64,000 nt of DNA from CAZKVJ01 sp964556225 (GTDB taxonomy: Bacteria; Actinomycetota; Acidimicrobiia; Acidimicrobiales; Ilumatobacteraceae): NCBI GenBank assembly GCA_964556225.1, contig CAZKVJ010000001.1:62001-126000 (forward strand), in the 5' to 3' direction. Positions 1-8,008 of this stretch are shown in pieces. Within the stretch, counting starts at the first letter, position 1. Each line of letters starts with the position of its first letter. A program made the translations under genes and the position numbers. The notes under the pieces were generated by a model. The model was not told where the DNA came from and ran no database searches. It saw nothing but the letters and a program-made list of their open reading frames with translations.

Positions 1-1
1 G

Positions 2-250
2 ATGCGCGACCACACGTTCTTCGCCGAGCTGCACATCCGAGTGGGCGACCGGCTGCTGACCATCTCGTCTCGCCCGTCCGACGCCGTCGCGCTGTCGGTG
101 CGCCTGGGCACGCCGATCTTCGCCGCCGAGGATGTGCTCGACGAGGCCGGTCAGCTGCCCGAGGCCGCCGACGAGGAAGAGGCCGAGGAGATCCTCGACG
201 AGTTCCGCGACTTCATCGAGCACGTGAACCCCGAAGACTTCGCCGGCTGA
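2..250 (+). CDS. Bifunctional nuclease family protein (DUF151), C-terminal part
   Basis: The gene enters from the left edge, so its start is outside the window. The 82 visible residues carry the DUF151 core 'SSRPSDAVALSVRLGTPIF', followed by an acidic C-terminal helix rich in Glu and Asp. This family (Bfn, Rv1829-like) has reported DNase and RNase activity. In mycobacteria it lies in garA-merR-bfn-merR-gcvB order. The MerR gene and gcvT/gcvP downstream here keep the same neighbourhood, which supports the call. The fragment ends 27 bases before a perfect palindromic repeat. Confidence 0.85.
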   Translation: MRDHTFFAELHIRVGDRLLTISSRPSDAVALSVRLGTPIFAAEDVLDEAGQLPEAADEEEAEEILDEFRDFIEHVNPEDFAG

Positions 251-277
251 CCGGCTCCGCTTCCGTCGCTGTCCCTT

Positions 278-326
278 GTTCTGGTCCCGGGAAGTAGCGC
301 TGAGCGCTACTTCCCGGGACCAGAAC
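278..326. repeat. Perfect 24-bp-arm palindrome (dispersed repeat, copy 1)
   Basis: Arms 278-301 and 303-326 are exact reverse complements around a single G at 302. The inner core reads AGCGCT-G-AGCGCT and the outer ends are GTTCTGG/CCAGAAC. A second copy lies at 58047-58093. It differs by one base in each arm, and the two changes preserve pairing. Copy 1 sits between two plus-strand genes, where it could also act as a terminator, but copy 2 lies upstream of two divergent genes, so a general terminator role is unlikely. It may be a REP/MITE-like element or a protein-binding palindrome. Confidence 0.85.
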
Positions 327-357
327 GGAAGGGGTGGCGCCCGTAGAGTGGCCGGTC

Positions 358-1185
358 ATGTGGGCACTCGGACGACGTTCTCGGCGGCGTGGCGCGCCGT
401 GGGTGGCGGCGCTGACCATCGGCGTGGTGGCACTTGCGGCGTGCGGGGATGACGACGCCGCTGAGGGCCCGGCGTGGGACACGGGCCCGCCGGTGGGTGA
501 GGCGGTGCTGCCGGACCTCGTCCCCGCTGCGCCGACCACGCTGAACGTGCTGAGCGAGCCCGGTGGGTCGACGATCATCCGGTTCACCTCACTGCTGGTG
601 AACGTCGGCGATGGCGACTTCGTGCTCCGCGGCGTTCGGACTGGCGGCGACACCTGGGAGGTCGACCAGGAGGTCCCCTACAGCGACAGTGGCGCCGAGG
701 TGGTGCCGACCGACGCGGAGATGGTGTGGGGCGGCGACGGGCACTTCCACTGGCACGTGTCCCGGGTGGCCAGCTACCGGCTGGTGCCCCTCGACGAGTC
801 AGGCGCGCCGATCGAGGGGGTCGAGGGGTGGGTCGACCAGAAGGTCGGGTTCTGCTTCTTCGACACCGACCACGTGGTCGACCGAGGTCCTGAGGAGCCG
901 CAGTACAAGCCGGCGGGTTGCGGCACCGAGGAGGACGACTCCTTCTTCATGGGACTGTCCCCCGGCTGGGGGGACACGTACATCTTCTCCCTGCCCGGGC
1001 AGAGCATCGACGTGACCGACCTGCCGGACGGGAAGTACCGGCTGTGGGCGGAGGTCGACGAGCGCGCCTGGTTCCGAGAGTCGAACCGCGACAACAACCG
1101 GACGTGGGCCGACATCGACCTGTCGACGCTGCCCGATGGCCTGCGAACGGCGCTCGTCGTGGCGGTGGGACCAGAGCCGGAGTGA
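358..1185 (+). CDS. Lysyl oxidase-like lipoprotein
   Basis: Predicted 275-aa exported lipoprotein. The ATG is placed just before an Arg-rich signal peptide with lipobox LAAC (Cys29). The body matches the lysyl oxidase fold. It has a His-rich copper site HFHWH (His129, 131, 133), then QKVGFCFFDT and GLSPGWGDTY, then the IDVTDLPDGKYRLW strand and a closing FRESNRDNN segment. Lys162 and Tyr208 align with the Lys and Tyr that form the lysyl tyrosylquinone cofactor in animal enzymes, so it may be a true copper amine oxidase. The substrate is unknown. A GTG at 334 would add 8 residues ahead of the signal peptide and is less likely. It stands alone behind the palindrome. Confidence 0.8.
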   Translation: MWALGRRSRRRGAPWVAALTIGVVALAACGDDDAAEGPAWDTGPPVGEAVLPDLVPAAPTTLNVLSEPGGSTIIRFTSLLVNVGDGDFVLRGVRTGGDTWEVDQEVPYSDSGAEVVPTDAEMVWGGDGHFHWHVSRVASYRLVPLDESGAPIEGVEGWVDQKVGFCFFDTDHVVDRGPEEPQYKPAGCGTEEDDSFFMGLSPGWGDTYIFSLPGQSIDVTDLPDGKYRLWAEVDERAWFRESNRDNNRTWADIDLSTLPDGLRTALVVAVGPEPE

Positions 1186-1280
1186 GCCACCGCGCGCGTC
1201 GGATCCGACACGCTACGCGAGCGCAAGGGCCCAAACGTCAAGATTTCGTCAGGAGCTCCCTCAGAATTCCGTCATGGTCA

Positions 1281-1310
1281 TTGACCCACCGTGGTGGCCG
1301 TCCCTACCGT
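1281..1310 (+). promoter_or_regulatory. Candidate housekeeping promoter
   Basis: TTGACC at 1281-1286 and TACCGT at 1305-1310, with an 18-base spacer, lie 72 bases upstream of the secreted-protein start at 1382. The match to a sigma70-type actinobacterial promoter is good at -35 and moderate at -10. The rest of the 196-base gap from 1186 shows nothing else clear. Confidence 0.45.
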
Positions 1311-1381
1311 GCGGCACAGGCGGTGACGACGAGCGGGAGCCACCCGACGCACCGCCCGGTGCAACGGAGATTGGGGACCCG

Positions 1382-1738
1382 ATGAAGAAGATGGTGATTG
1401 GTGCAGCGCTGGCTACGGCCGCCACGCTCGCCGCGGTGGTGCCGGTGGCTGCGGCCACCCTCAGCAATGGCAGTGGTCAGACCTGTGACGGCAGCGGTCG
1501 CTGGCACTTCGTCAACAACCAGACCGGTGGTCAGACGGGTCCGCTCACCGCCACCTTCAACGTGAACGGCGGCACGAGCACGTACACGGTCAACCCGAGC
1601 AAGGTGCTGCAGTCCGTGAACCACTACTACGTGACCACCGAGGGCAACGCGAGTCTCGTGTCGGCGTCGACCGGGTCGGTCCCCGGCCGCCTCGTCCTGT
1701 CCGATTTCAGCTGCGTCGGCGACCCGAAGAAGGACTGA
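1382..1738 (+). CDS. Small secreted protein of unknown function
   Basis: 118 aa. The ATG opens a typical Sec signal peptide (MKKMVIGAALATAATLAAVV) with probable AxA cleavage near VAAATL. The mature part has only two Cys (QTCDGS and FSCVGD), which could form one disulfide. It is rich in Thr, Ser, Asn and Gly and looks like a small beta-sandwich. No family was recognised. It has its own candidate promoter and a strong terminator, so it is probably monocistronic and well expressed. A longer reading from 1136 has no coding character upstream of the signal peptide. Confidence 0.7.
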   Translation: MKKMVIGAALATAATLAAVVPVAAATLSNGSGQTCDGSGRWHFVNNQTGGQTGPLTATFNVNGGTSTYTVNPSKVLQSVNHYYVTTEGNASLVSASTGSVPGRLVLSDFSCVGDPKKD

Positions 1739-1764
1739 TCCACCCGTCCCGGTGAGCGGTGCGT

Positions 1765-1796
1765 CGCTGGAGGGCCCCTTCGGGGGCCCTCCAGCG
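1765..1796 (+). terminator. Strong hairpin with TTCG tetraloop
   Basis: Arms 1765-1778 and 1783-1796 are perfect 14-bp complements around the stable tetraloop TTCG at 1779-1782. They lie 26 bases after the stop at 1738. There is no T tract, which is normal for high-GC actinobacteria. The hairpin separates the secreted-protein gene from the merR-gcvT unit. Confidence 0.85.
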
Positions 1797-1934
1797 CGTC
1801 CAGCCTCGTACTGGTCCCGCGGTGCCTCGTCGCTTGACGCGCCCGCGCCGCTCCCGTAGCCTCCGACACCGGCGTAACTACGCCCGTGTGATCCGTGGGC
1901 ACGGGACGAGCGCCGCACAGGAGGGGAGCGCCGG

Positions 1935-2387
1935 ATGAGCGAGGCAGGCTTCAGCGGCACGCAGACGGCCCAGATCGTCGGCATCACGTACCGTCAGCTC
2001 GACTACTGGGCGCGCACCGACCTGGTCCGTCCGTCGCTGACCGATGCGCGGGGCAGTGGGAGCCGGCGTCGGTACTCGTACCGCGACCTGCTCGAGCTGA
2101 AGGTCATCAAGAACCTGCTCGACGCCGGGATCCGCCTCGAGAACGTCCGCGAGGTCTTCGCTTACCTCCGTGAGCACGTCGACAGCGACATCTCGTCGGC
2201 TCACATCGTGATCAGTGGCTCGTCGGTCGTGCTCTGCGAGGGCGACGAGCTCGTCGACGTGCTCCGCCGCGGCCAGGGGGTGCTCAACGTCCTGCCGCTC
2301 GCCGGGGTGAAGGACGACGTCGACGCCCGCCTCGTCGAGCTGCACCCCGGCGCCGGTGACGCCGTGGTGGCCGCCGTCGGGACCTGA
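1935..2387 (+). CDS. MerR-family transcriptional regulator
   Basis: 150 aa. The N-terminal winged helix-turn-helix contains the MerR signature (TYRQLDYWARTDLVRPS, RRRYSYRDLLELKVIKNLL, then GIRLENVREVFAYL). The C-terminal effector region is short and has no metal-binding Cys pattern. A strong Shine-Dalgarno AGGAGG at 1919-1924 supports the ATG at 1935. It lies 3 bases before gcvT and downstream of a bfn gene, as do the Rv1828/Rv1830-type MerR proteins of mycobacteria. It probably controls central nitrogen or glycine metabolism, but its ligand is unknown. Confidence 0.88.
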   Translation: MSEAGFSGTQTAQIVGITYRQLDYWARTDLVRPSLTDARGSGSRRRYSYRDLLELKVIKNLLDAGIRLENVREVFAYLREHVDSDISSAHIVISGSSVVLCEGDELVDVLRRGQGVLNVLPLAGVKDDVDARLVELHPGAGDAVVAAVGT

Positions 2388-2390
2388 GCA

Positions 2391-3449
2391 GTGGACGAGC
2401 TCGAGCGCTCGCCCCTCCACGACGCGCACCTGGCCGCCGGCGCCAAGATGGTGCCCTTCGGCGGATGGGAGATGCCCATCGCCTATCCCGACGGGACGAT
2501 CGTGGAGCACCTGGCCTGCCGTGACGACGCCGTCGTCTTCGACGTGTCGCACCTCGGCACGGTGCAGGTGGTGGGCCCGGAGGCCCTCCACCGCCTGCAG
2601 TGGGCGCTCTCCAACGACCTCACGAAGATCGGGCCCGGCCGGGCGCAGTACACCCACCTCCTCGACGAGCACGACGCCTCGGTCCTGGACGACATCATCG
2701 TCTGGTGGGTCGACGAGGAGACCTTCGACGTGATGCCGAACGCCTCGAACACCGGCCGGGTGACCGAGGCGCTCGGGGGCCAGGACACCACCCGCTCCCG
2801 GGCCGTGCTGGCGGTGCAGGGTCCCCGCGCCCGCTCCCGCCTCGGTCTGGTGTTCCCGGCCGCGGCCGAGGTCGGTCGGTTCCGGGTCGAGCGGCTGGTC
2901 TGGCAGGGGATCCCGTGCGTCGTCGCCGGCACCGGGTACACGGGTGAGGACGGCGTGGAGATCGCGGTGCCGGCCGACGAGGCTCGCCAGCTCTGGGATG
3001 CCATCACGTCCGAGGGGGTTCGCCCCGCCGGTCTCGGCGCCCGCGACACCCTGCGCCTCGAGGCGGGGCTTCCGCTCCACGGCCACGAGCTGGGACCGGG
3101 GATCACGTCGTTGCAGGCCGGCCTCGAGTGGGTGGTCGCCTGGCGCAAGGAGAGCTTTCGCGGCCGGCACGCGCTCGAAGTCGAGAAGGCCGCCGGGGTC
3201 TCACGGCGCCTGCGGGGGATCACCACCGAGGGCCGCCGGCCACCCCGCGAGGGGTGCGACGTGCTGGCCGGCGACGCCGTCGTCGGCACGGTGACCAGCG
3301 GCAACTTCTCGCCCGTGCTCGGTCACGGGATCGCGCTCGCGTTCCTGGCGCCGGAGATCGACGAGGGCACAGCCGTCGACGTCGACGTGCGCGGCACCCG
3401 TCTGGCGGGCCGGGTGGTCCGGCCGCCGTTCGTGGCCAAGCGCTCCTGA
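2391..3449 (+). CDS. gcvT: Aminomethyltransferase, glycine cleavage T protein
   Basis: 352 aa, close to the usual family length. Transfers the methylene group from aminomethyl-lipoyl-H protein to tetrahydrofolate and releases ammonia. Visible features: an opening LHDAHLAAGAKMVPFGGWEMP, folate-domain motifs VFDVSHLG and NDLTKI, central GTGYTGEDGVEI, and GLGARDTLRLEAGLPLHGHEL followed by the C-terminal barrel. The GTG start lies 3 bases after the merR stop, so the two are co-transcribed. gcvP is nearby but on the other strand; gcvH is not in the window. The gene ends 10 bases from the convergent gene at 3460. Confidence 0.95.
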   Translation: MDELERSPLHDAHLAAGAKMVPFGGWEMPIAYPDGTIVEHLACRDDAVVFDVSHLGTVQVVGPEALHRLQWALSNDLTKIGPGRAQYTHLLDEHDASVLDDIIVWWVDEETFDVMPNASNTGRVTEALGGQDTTRSRAVLAVQGPRARSRLGLVFPAAAEVGRFRVERLVWQGIPCVVAGTGYTGEDGVEIAVPADEARQLWDAITSEGVRPAGLGARDTLRLEAGLPLHGHELGPGITSLQAGLEWVVAWRKESFRGRHALEVEKAAGVSRRLRGITTEGRRPPREGCDVLAGDAVVGTVTSGNFSPVLGHGIALAFLAPEIDEGTAVDVDVRGTRLAGRVVRPPFVAKRS

Positions 3450-3459
3450 CCTCGGGTTC

Positions 3460-4209
3460 CTACGAGGACCGCTCGCGGCTCGGCGCGCCGGCGCGCTTGG
3501 CCGGGGCTTTCCTCGTGGTCTTGGCTCCCGTGGTCTTCCGAGCGGCCGCGGTCTTCTTGGTGGCGGCCGCCTTCTTGGTGCTCGGCTTCTTCGCGCCGGC
3601 GGTCTTCTTCGCCGGCGGCGCGGGCTTCGGCGGCGTGGTCCGCTCCGCCGGGGGCTTCTCGAAGAGCACCGTGGTGACCCTGGTGGTGTGCGGCCGCTCG
3701 TCCGCCGCCGGGGCAGTGGGTGCGGGTGGCCGTGCAGGACTGGGCAGCAGTGAGCGGAACCCGAACATGGACGAGGCGGACTCGGCGAGCTGGGTGAGGG
3801 GCTGCATGTGACGAGCCAGCTCACGCAGCGACGCGACGGCATCGGTGAGGTCGGTGGGCAGTGCGGTGACCACCGGCGAGTTGAGCGTGTCGGCGAGGCG
3901 GGAGAGCCCGGGTGCGACCCGCTCGATCGGGCCGCTGAGCTGGTTCATCATGGCGTCGGCGGCCTTGATGGACCGGGTGATCTGCGGCATGACCACGCGG
4001 ATCGGCTGCTCCACGTCGTCGAGCAGCCGGTTGACCCGCTCGGCGGTCTCGTTCAGCGATGCCATGGTGCGGTTGAAGTTCTCGACCGAGTTCAAGAACT
4101 CGTCGATGGCACGACGGAGCTGATCAAGGGTTCGAGTGGCCTCCTTGAACGGGTTCGGCGCACCGAGCAGCGCGAAGATGTCGCCGAAGCCGGCTCCCGT
4201 GTCGGACAT
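3460..4209 (-). CDS. Hypothetical protein with helical N-terminus and Lys/Ala/Pro-rich tail
   Basis: 249 aa, family not recognised. Residues about 20-150 form amphipathic helices with heptad-like spacing (TLDQLRRAIDEFLNSVENF, LNETAERVNRLLDDVEQP), suggesting a coiled coil. From about residue 190 the chain becomes an H1-like basic tail of repeated KKT, AAATKK and KAPAKR units. Such tails often bind DNA or polyphosphate. It has no signal peptide or membrane segment. It sits between gcvT and gcvP, downstream of gcvP on the same strand, so it may share gcvP transcripts. A nucleoid- or granule-associated role is only a guess. Confidence 0.6.
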   Translation of the reverse strand: MSDTGAGFGDIFALLGAPNPFKEATRTLDQLRRAIDEFLNSVENFNRTMASLNETAERVNRLLDDVEQPIRVVMPQITRSIKAADAMMNQLSGPIERVAPGLSRLADTLNSPVVTALPTDLTDAVASLRELARHMQPLTQLAESASSMFGFRSLLPSPARPPAPTAPAADERPHTTRVTTVLFEKPPAERTTPPKPAPPAKKTAGAKKPSTKKAAATKKTAAARKTTGAKTTRKAPAKRAGAPSRERSS

Positions 4210-4248
4210 GGGCGGAGCGTACCTTTCGGCCGAGGGCGCGGTCGGGGA

Positions 4249-7113
4249 TCAGCCGCTGGCCAGCACCTCGAGCGGCTCGCACGAGCACACGAGGTGGCGA
4301 TCGCCGTACGCGGCGTCGATGCGTGACACGGGCGGGAAGTACTTCGACGCCCGCAGACCGGCGAGCGGAAACGCCCCCAGCTCACGCGAGTAGGGCCGGT
4401 CCCACACGCCCAACAGGTCCTCGGCGGTGTGCGGCGCATGGCGCAGCGGGCTGGACTCGACCGGCCACTCGCCGGCGGCCACGCGGTCGATCTCGGCCCG
4501 GATGGCGATCATCGCATCGCAGAAGCGGTCGAGCTCGCGTCGGGTCTCGCTCTCGGTCGGCTCGACCATCAGCGTGCCCGCGACCGGGAAGCTCATCGTG
4601 GGTGCGTGGAAGCCGTAGTCCATCAACCGCTTGGCCACGTCGTCGACGGTGACGCCCGTGGCCTTCGTCAGGGGACGGAGGTCGAGGATGCACTCGTGGC
4701 CGACCAGGCCGTGCTCGCCGGTGTAGAGCGTCGGATAGTGATCGGCCAAGCGGCGGGCCACGTAGTTGGCCGACAGGATCGCGTCGATCGACGCCCGGCG
4801 CAGCCCGTCGGCGCCCATCAGCTGGATGTACACCCACGAGATCGGCAGGATGGACGCCGAACCGAACCGGCTGGCCGACACCGGGCCGGCGGCCTGGGTG
4901 CCCGGATCGGCGAGCGGGTCGCCGGGAAGGAACGGGGCGAGGTGCGCTCGCACGCCGATCGGTCCGACGCCCGGTCCGCCCCCGCCGTGGGGGATGCAGA
5001 ACGTCTTGTGGAGGTTGAGGTGGCTCACGTCGGCGCCGAAGCGGCCCGGGCGGGCGAGCCCCACCAGTGCGTTGAGGTTGGCCCCGTCGACGTAGACCTG
5101 TCCACCGCGGTCGTGCACGATGGCGCACAGCTCCCGGATCCCGGGCTCGAACACGCCGTGGGTCGACGGGTAGGTGACCATCACCGCGCCCAACCGGTCG
5201 CCCGCGGCGTCGGCCTTGGCCCGCAGATCGTCGAGGTCGACGTCGCCCCGGTCGTTGCAGGCGACGACCACCACCTGGAACCCGGCCATCACCGCGCTCG
5301 CCGCATTGGTGCCGTGGGCGCTGGACGGGATGAGGCACACCGTGCGCTGGTGGGCGCCGCGGCTGCGGTGGTACGCACGGACGGCGAGCAGGCCGGCGAG
5401 CTCGCCCTGGCTGCCGGCGTTCGGCTGCACGCTGACGGCGTCGTAGCCGGTGATGACCGCCAGCTGGTGCTCGAGCTGGCGGATCAGGGCGCGGTACCCC
5501 TCGGTCTCATCGTCCGGCGCAAAGGGGTGGACGTCGGCCAGCTCGGGCCACGTGATCGGGATCATCTCGCTCGTGGCGTTGAGCTTCATGGTGCACGAGC
5601 CGAGGGGGATCATCGTGCGGTCGAGCGCGAGGTCCTTGTCGGCGAGGCGGCGGAGGTACCGCAGCATCTCGTGCTCGGTGTGATAGCGGGCGAAGACCGA
5701 CTGGGTGAGGATCTCGTCCGTGCGCCGCCACCCGTCGGGGATGCCCTCCGGCGCGCCGGCGTCGAGCGCGCCGAGGTCCGCCGTCACGGCGAACACCCGC
5801 CACAGCGCCTCGACCGTGTCCGGGCTCGACGTCTCGTCGAGGCTGAGGCCGACCGTGTCGTCGTCGATCGGCCGGAGGTCGAACCCGGCGGCGCGCGCAC
5901 CGTGGAGGATGTCGGCGGCTCGTGCGGGCACCCGGATGGTGACCGTGTCGAACCAGGTCTGGTTCACGACGTCGACGCCGCCGGCGCGCAGGCCGGCCAC
6001 CAGGATCGACGTGAGGCGGTGCACCCGCTCGGCGATGCGCCGCAGCCCATCCGGGCCGTGCCAGGCGGCGTAGAGCGCCGCGATGTTGGCGAGCAGGACC
6101 TGCGCCGTGCAGATGTTGGACGTGGCCTTCTCGCGGCGGATGTGCTGCTCCCTGGTCTGCAGCGCCAGGCGCAGCGCCGGGCGCCCGGCGGTGTCGGTGC
6201 TGACCCCCACGAGTCGCCCGGGCAGGGCGCGGGCGTGGTCGTGGCGGGTGGCCATGAACGCCGCGTGGGGACCGCCGAAGCCCATCGGGACGCCGAAGCG
6301 CTGGGCCGAGCCGACGGCCACGTCGGCGCCGAGCATCCCCGGTGGGGTGAGCAGCGTGGTGGCCAGCAGGTCGGTCGTCATGGCGACCAGCCCGCCGGCG
6401 GCGTGGACCCGCTCGATGACGGGGGAGTGGTCGCGCAGCTCGCCGCTCGAGGCGGGCCACGACACCAGCGCGCCGAAGCACGTCGTGGCGTCGACGTCGT
6501 CCGGCGCGCCCACCACGACCTCGATCCCGAGCGGCTCGGCGCGGGTGGTGACCACGGCGATGGTCTGCGGGTGGGTGTCGGCGTCGATGAAGAACCGGTC
6601 GGACTCGTGGCGTGACAGCCGGCGGATCATGGTCATGGCCTCGGCCGCCGCCGTCGCCTCGTCGAGCAGCGAGGCGTTCGCCAGCTCGAACCCGGTCAGG
6701 CTCTCGACCATCGTCTGGAACGTCAAGAGGGTCTCGAGGCGGCCCTGGCTGATCTCCGGCTGATACGGCGTGTACGACGTGTACCAGGCCGGGTTCTCGA
6801 GCACGTTGCGCAGGATCACCGGGGGCACGACGGTGCCGTAGTACCCGGCGCCGATCAGGCTGGTTCGCGGGTGGTTCCGCCCGGCGATGGCGCGGAGCTC
6901 TCCGAGCACGTCGCGCTCGGTCCGTCCCGCCGGGAGGGCGAGTGGCTCCTCGTCGCGGATGTCGGCAGGCACGGCCCGTTCGATGAGCTCATCGAGGTCG
7001 GCGAGGCCCAGCAGGTCGAGCATCAGCTGCCGGTCGGCGTCGGAGAGGCCGAGGTGGCGCCGGGCGAACTCCGGGCGGTCGAGCAGCTCGTCGAGGGACG
7101 GTCGCGCGGTCAT
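4249..7113 (-). CDS. gcvP: Glycine dehydrogenase (decarboxylating), glycine cleavage P protein
   Basis: 954 aa from the ATG at 7113, a full-length fused P protein with N- and C-terminal halves. PLP-dependent; decarboxylates glycine and loads the aminomethyl group on GcvH lipoate. Seen: RHLGLSDADRQLMLDLLG at the N-terminus, SLIGAGYYGTVVPPVILRN, PYQPEISQGRLE, PLGSCTMKLNA, the PLP-lysine segment HLNLHKTFCIPHGGGGPG, and ESETRRELDRFCDAMI near the end. The 12 upstream in-frame residues lack family similarity, and GAGGT sits just before the chosen ATG. It is opposite in strand to gcvT, unlike the usual single operon. Confidence 0.95.
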   Translation of the reverse strand: MTARPSLDELLDRPEFARRHLGLSDADRQLMLDLLGLADLDELIERAVPADIRDEEPLALPAGRTERDVLGELRAIAGRNHPRTSLIGAGYYGTVVPPVILRNVLENPAWYTSYTPYQPEISQGRLETLLTFQTMVESLTGFELANASLLDEATAAAEAMTMIRRLSRHESDRFFIDADTHPQTIAVVTTRAEPLGIEVVVGAPDDVDATTCFGALVSWPASSGELRDHSPVIERVHAAGGLVAMTTDLLATTLLTPPGMLGADVAVGSAQRFGVPMGFGGPHAAFMATRHDHARALPGRLVGVSTDTAGRPALRLALQTREQHIRREKATSNICTAQVLLANIAALYAAWHGPDGLRRIAERVHRLTSILVAGLRAGGVDVVNQTWFDTVTIRVPARAADILHGARAAGFDLRPIDDDTVGLSLDETSSPDTVEALWRVFAVTADLGALDAGAPEGIPDGWRRTDEILTQSVFARYHTEHEMLRYLRRLADKDLALDRTMIPLGSCTMKLNATSEMIPITWPELADVHPFAPDDETEGYRALIRQLEHQLAVITGYDAVSVQPNAGSQGELAGLLAVRAYHRSRGAHQRTVCLIPSSAHGTNAASAVMAGFQVVVVACNDRGDVDLDDLRAKADAAGDRLGAVMVTYPSTHGVFEPGIRELCAIVHDRGGQVYVDGANLNALVGLARPGRFGADVSHLNLHKTFCIPHGGGGPGVGPIGVRAHLAPFLPGDPLADPGTQAAGPVSASRFGSASILPISWVYIQLMGADGLRRASIDAILSANYVARRLADHYPTLYTGEHGLVGHECILDLRPLTKATGVTVDDVAKRLMDYGFHAPTMSFPVAGTLMVEPTESETRRELDRFCDAMIAIRAEIDRVAAGEWPVESSPLRHAPHTAEDLLGVWDRPYSRELGAFPLAGLRASKYFPPVSRIDAAYGDRHLVCSCEPLEVLASG

Positions 7114-7243
7114 CGAAACCTCACAGGGGCGGGGGTGTGCGGCGCCCACGGGTGCGGCCGCCGGCGATCCCGAGGCTAACGCCGTCCCCCCGATGTGTGT
7201 GCCACCCGTGCACCCCGGCCACAGGTGACTACCGTCGGCGAAC

Positions 7244-8008
7244 GTGAGCGAGCTCGATGCCTACGACACCGTCCGCGCCCTCGCCGGACCTGTGGGAGCG
7301 ATCGGTGGACGGTTCATGCTCCACCGCTCGACGCTGGCTGGCGGCGTCGAGGCGGGCTATCCGAACGGTCTCGTCTACTACGTGCGGGGACGAGGTGGCG
7401 TGCTCGGCGACGTGGACGCCGACGTGGTGACGGCCGCGTTCGGGTTCTTCCGCCCTGACCTGATCCGCTCCATGTGGGACGAGGGCGACCGGGTCGAGCC
7501 GGCCCGGAGTGCGTCGCGCCGCTACGCCCAGGACTGCGCCGCGTGGGGCCGGGCCCGGCTCGCACACCTGGAGGGCATGGACCGCCTGGCGGAGCTGGCC
7601 GAGCGGGTGGTGGCGGCAGCGGAGCTGTCGGGCCTGACGCTGTTCGCCGGCTGGCGGGCCGAACCGCTGCCCAGCGACGGCCCGGGCCGGGCCTACCAGC
7701 TGCTGCACGTGATGCGAGAGTGGCGTGGGAGCGTGCACGTGGTGGCGGTGGCGGCGAGCGGACTGACGCCCGTCGAGGCGATCCTGGCCGGGGCCGGGGG
7801 CGAGGAGCAGGCGAGGCTGCTCGGATGGGAGCCGCCCTTCGTCGACGTGAGCGACCTGGCCGACGTGCGTCGCAGCGCCGAGGACGTCACCGACGACCTG
7901 CAGATCGGCGCGTACGAGACGGCGCTCGAGCCGAGGGAGCGGGCCGAGCTGGTGGCGCTCGTGGGGCTGGTGCAGCGCGCGCTCAGCCGGCCACCGCTCA
8001 GCGGTTGA
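7244..8008 (+). CDS. SCO6745-like hypothetical protein
   Basis: 254 aa, GTG start. All-helical protein resembling the actinobacterial SCO6745/SalK-like family of unknown function. Recognisable segments are PVGAIGGRFMLHRSTLAGG, VVTAAFGFFRPDLIRSMWD and the central GWRAEPLPSDGPGRAYQLLHVMREWRG. These proteins lack known catalytic motifs. The last 11 bases overlap the convergent threonine aldolase gene. It is divergent from gcvP, with 130 bases between starts. The family call is by memory of its pattern and is moderately sure. Confidence 0.6.
   Translation: MSELDAYDTVRALAGPVGAIGGRFMLHRSTLAGGVEAGYPNGLVYYVRGRGGVLGDVDADVVTAAFGFFRPDLIRSMWDEGDRVEPARSASRRYAQDCAAWGRARLAHLEGMDRLAELAERVVAAAELSGLTLFAGWRAEPLPSDGPGRAYQLLHVMREWRGSVHVVAVAASGLTPVEAILAGAGGEEQARLLGWEPPFVDVSDLADVRRSAEDVTDDLQIGAYETALEPRERAELVALVGLVQRALSRPPLSG

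Noticed and set aside
4429..6615. Long plus-strand frame opposite gcvP
   Set aside because: It is a mirror of GC-rich codon use in gcvP, with no recognisable motif and His/Arg/Gly-rich composition.
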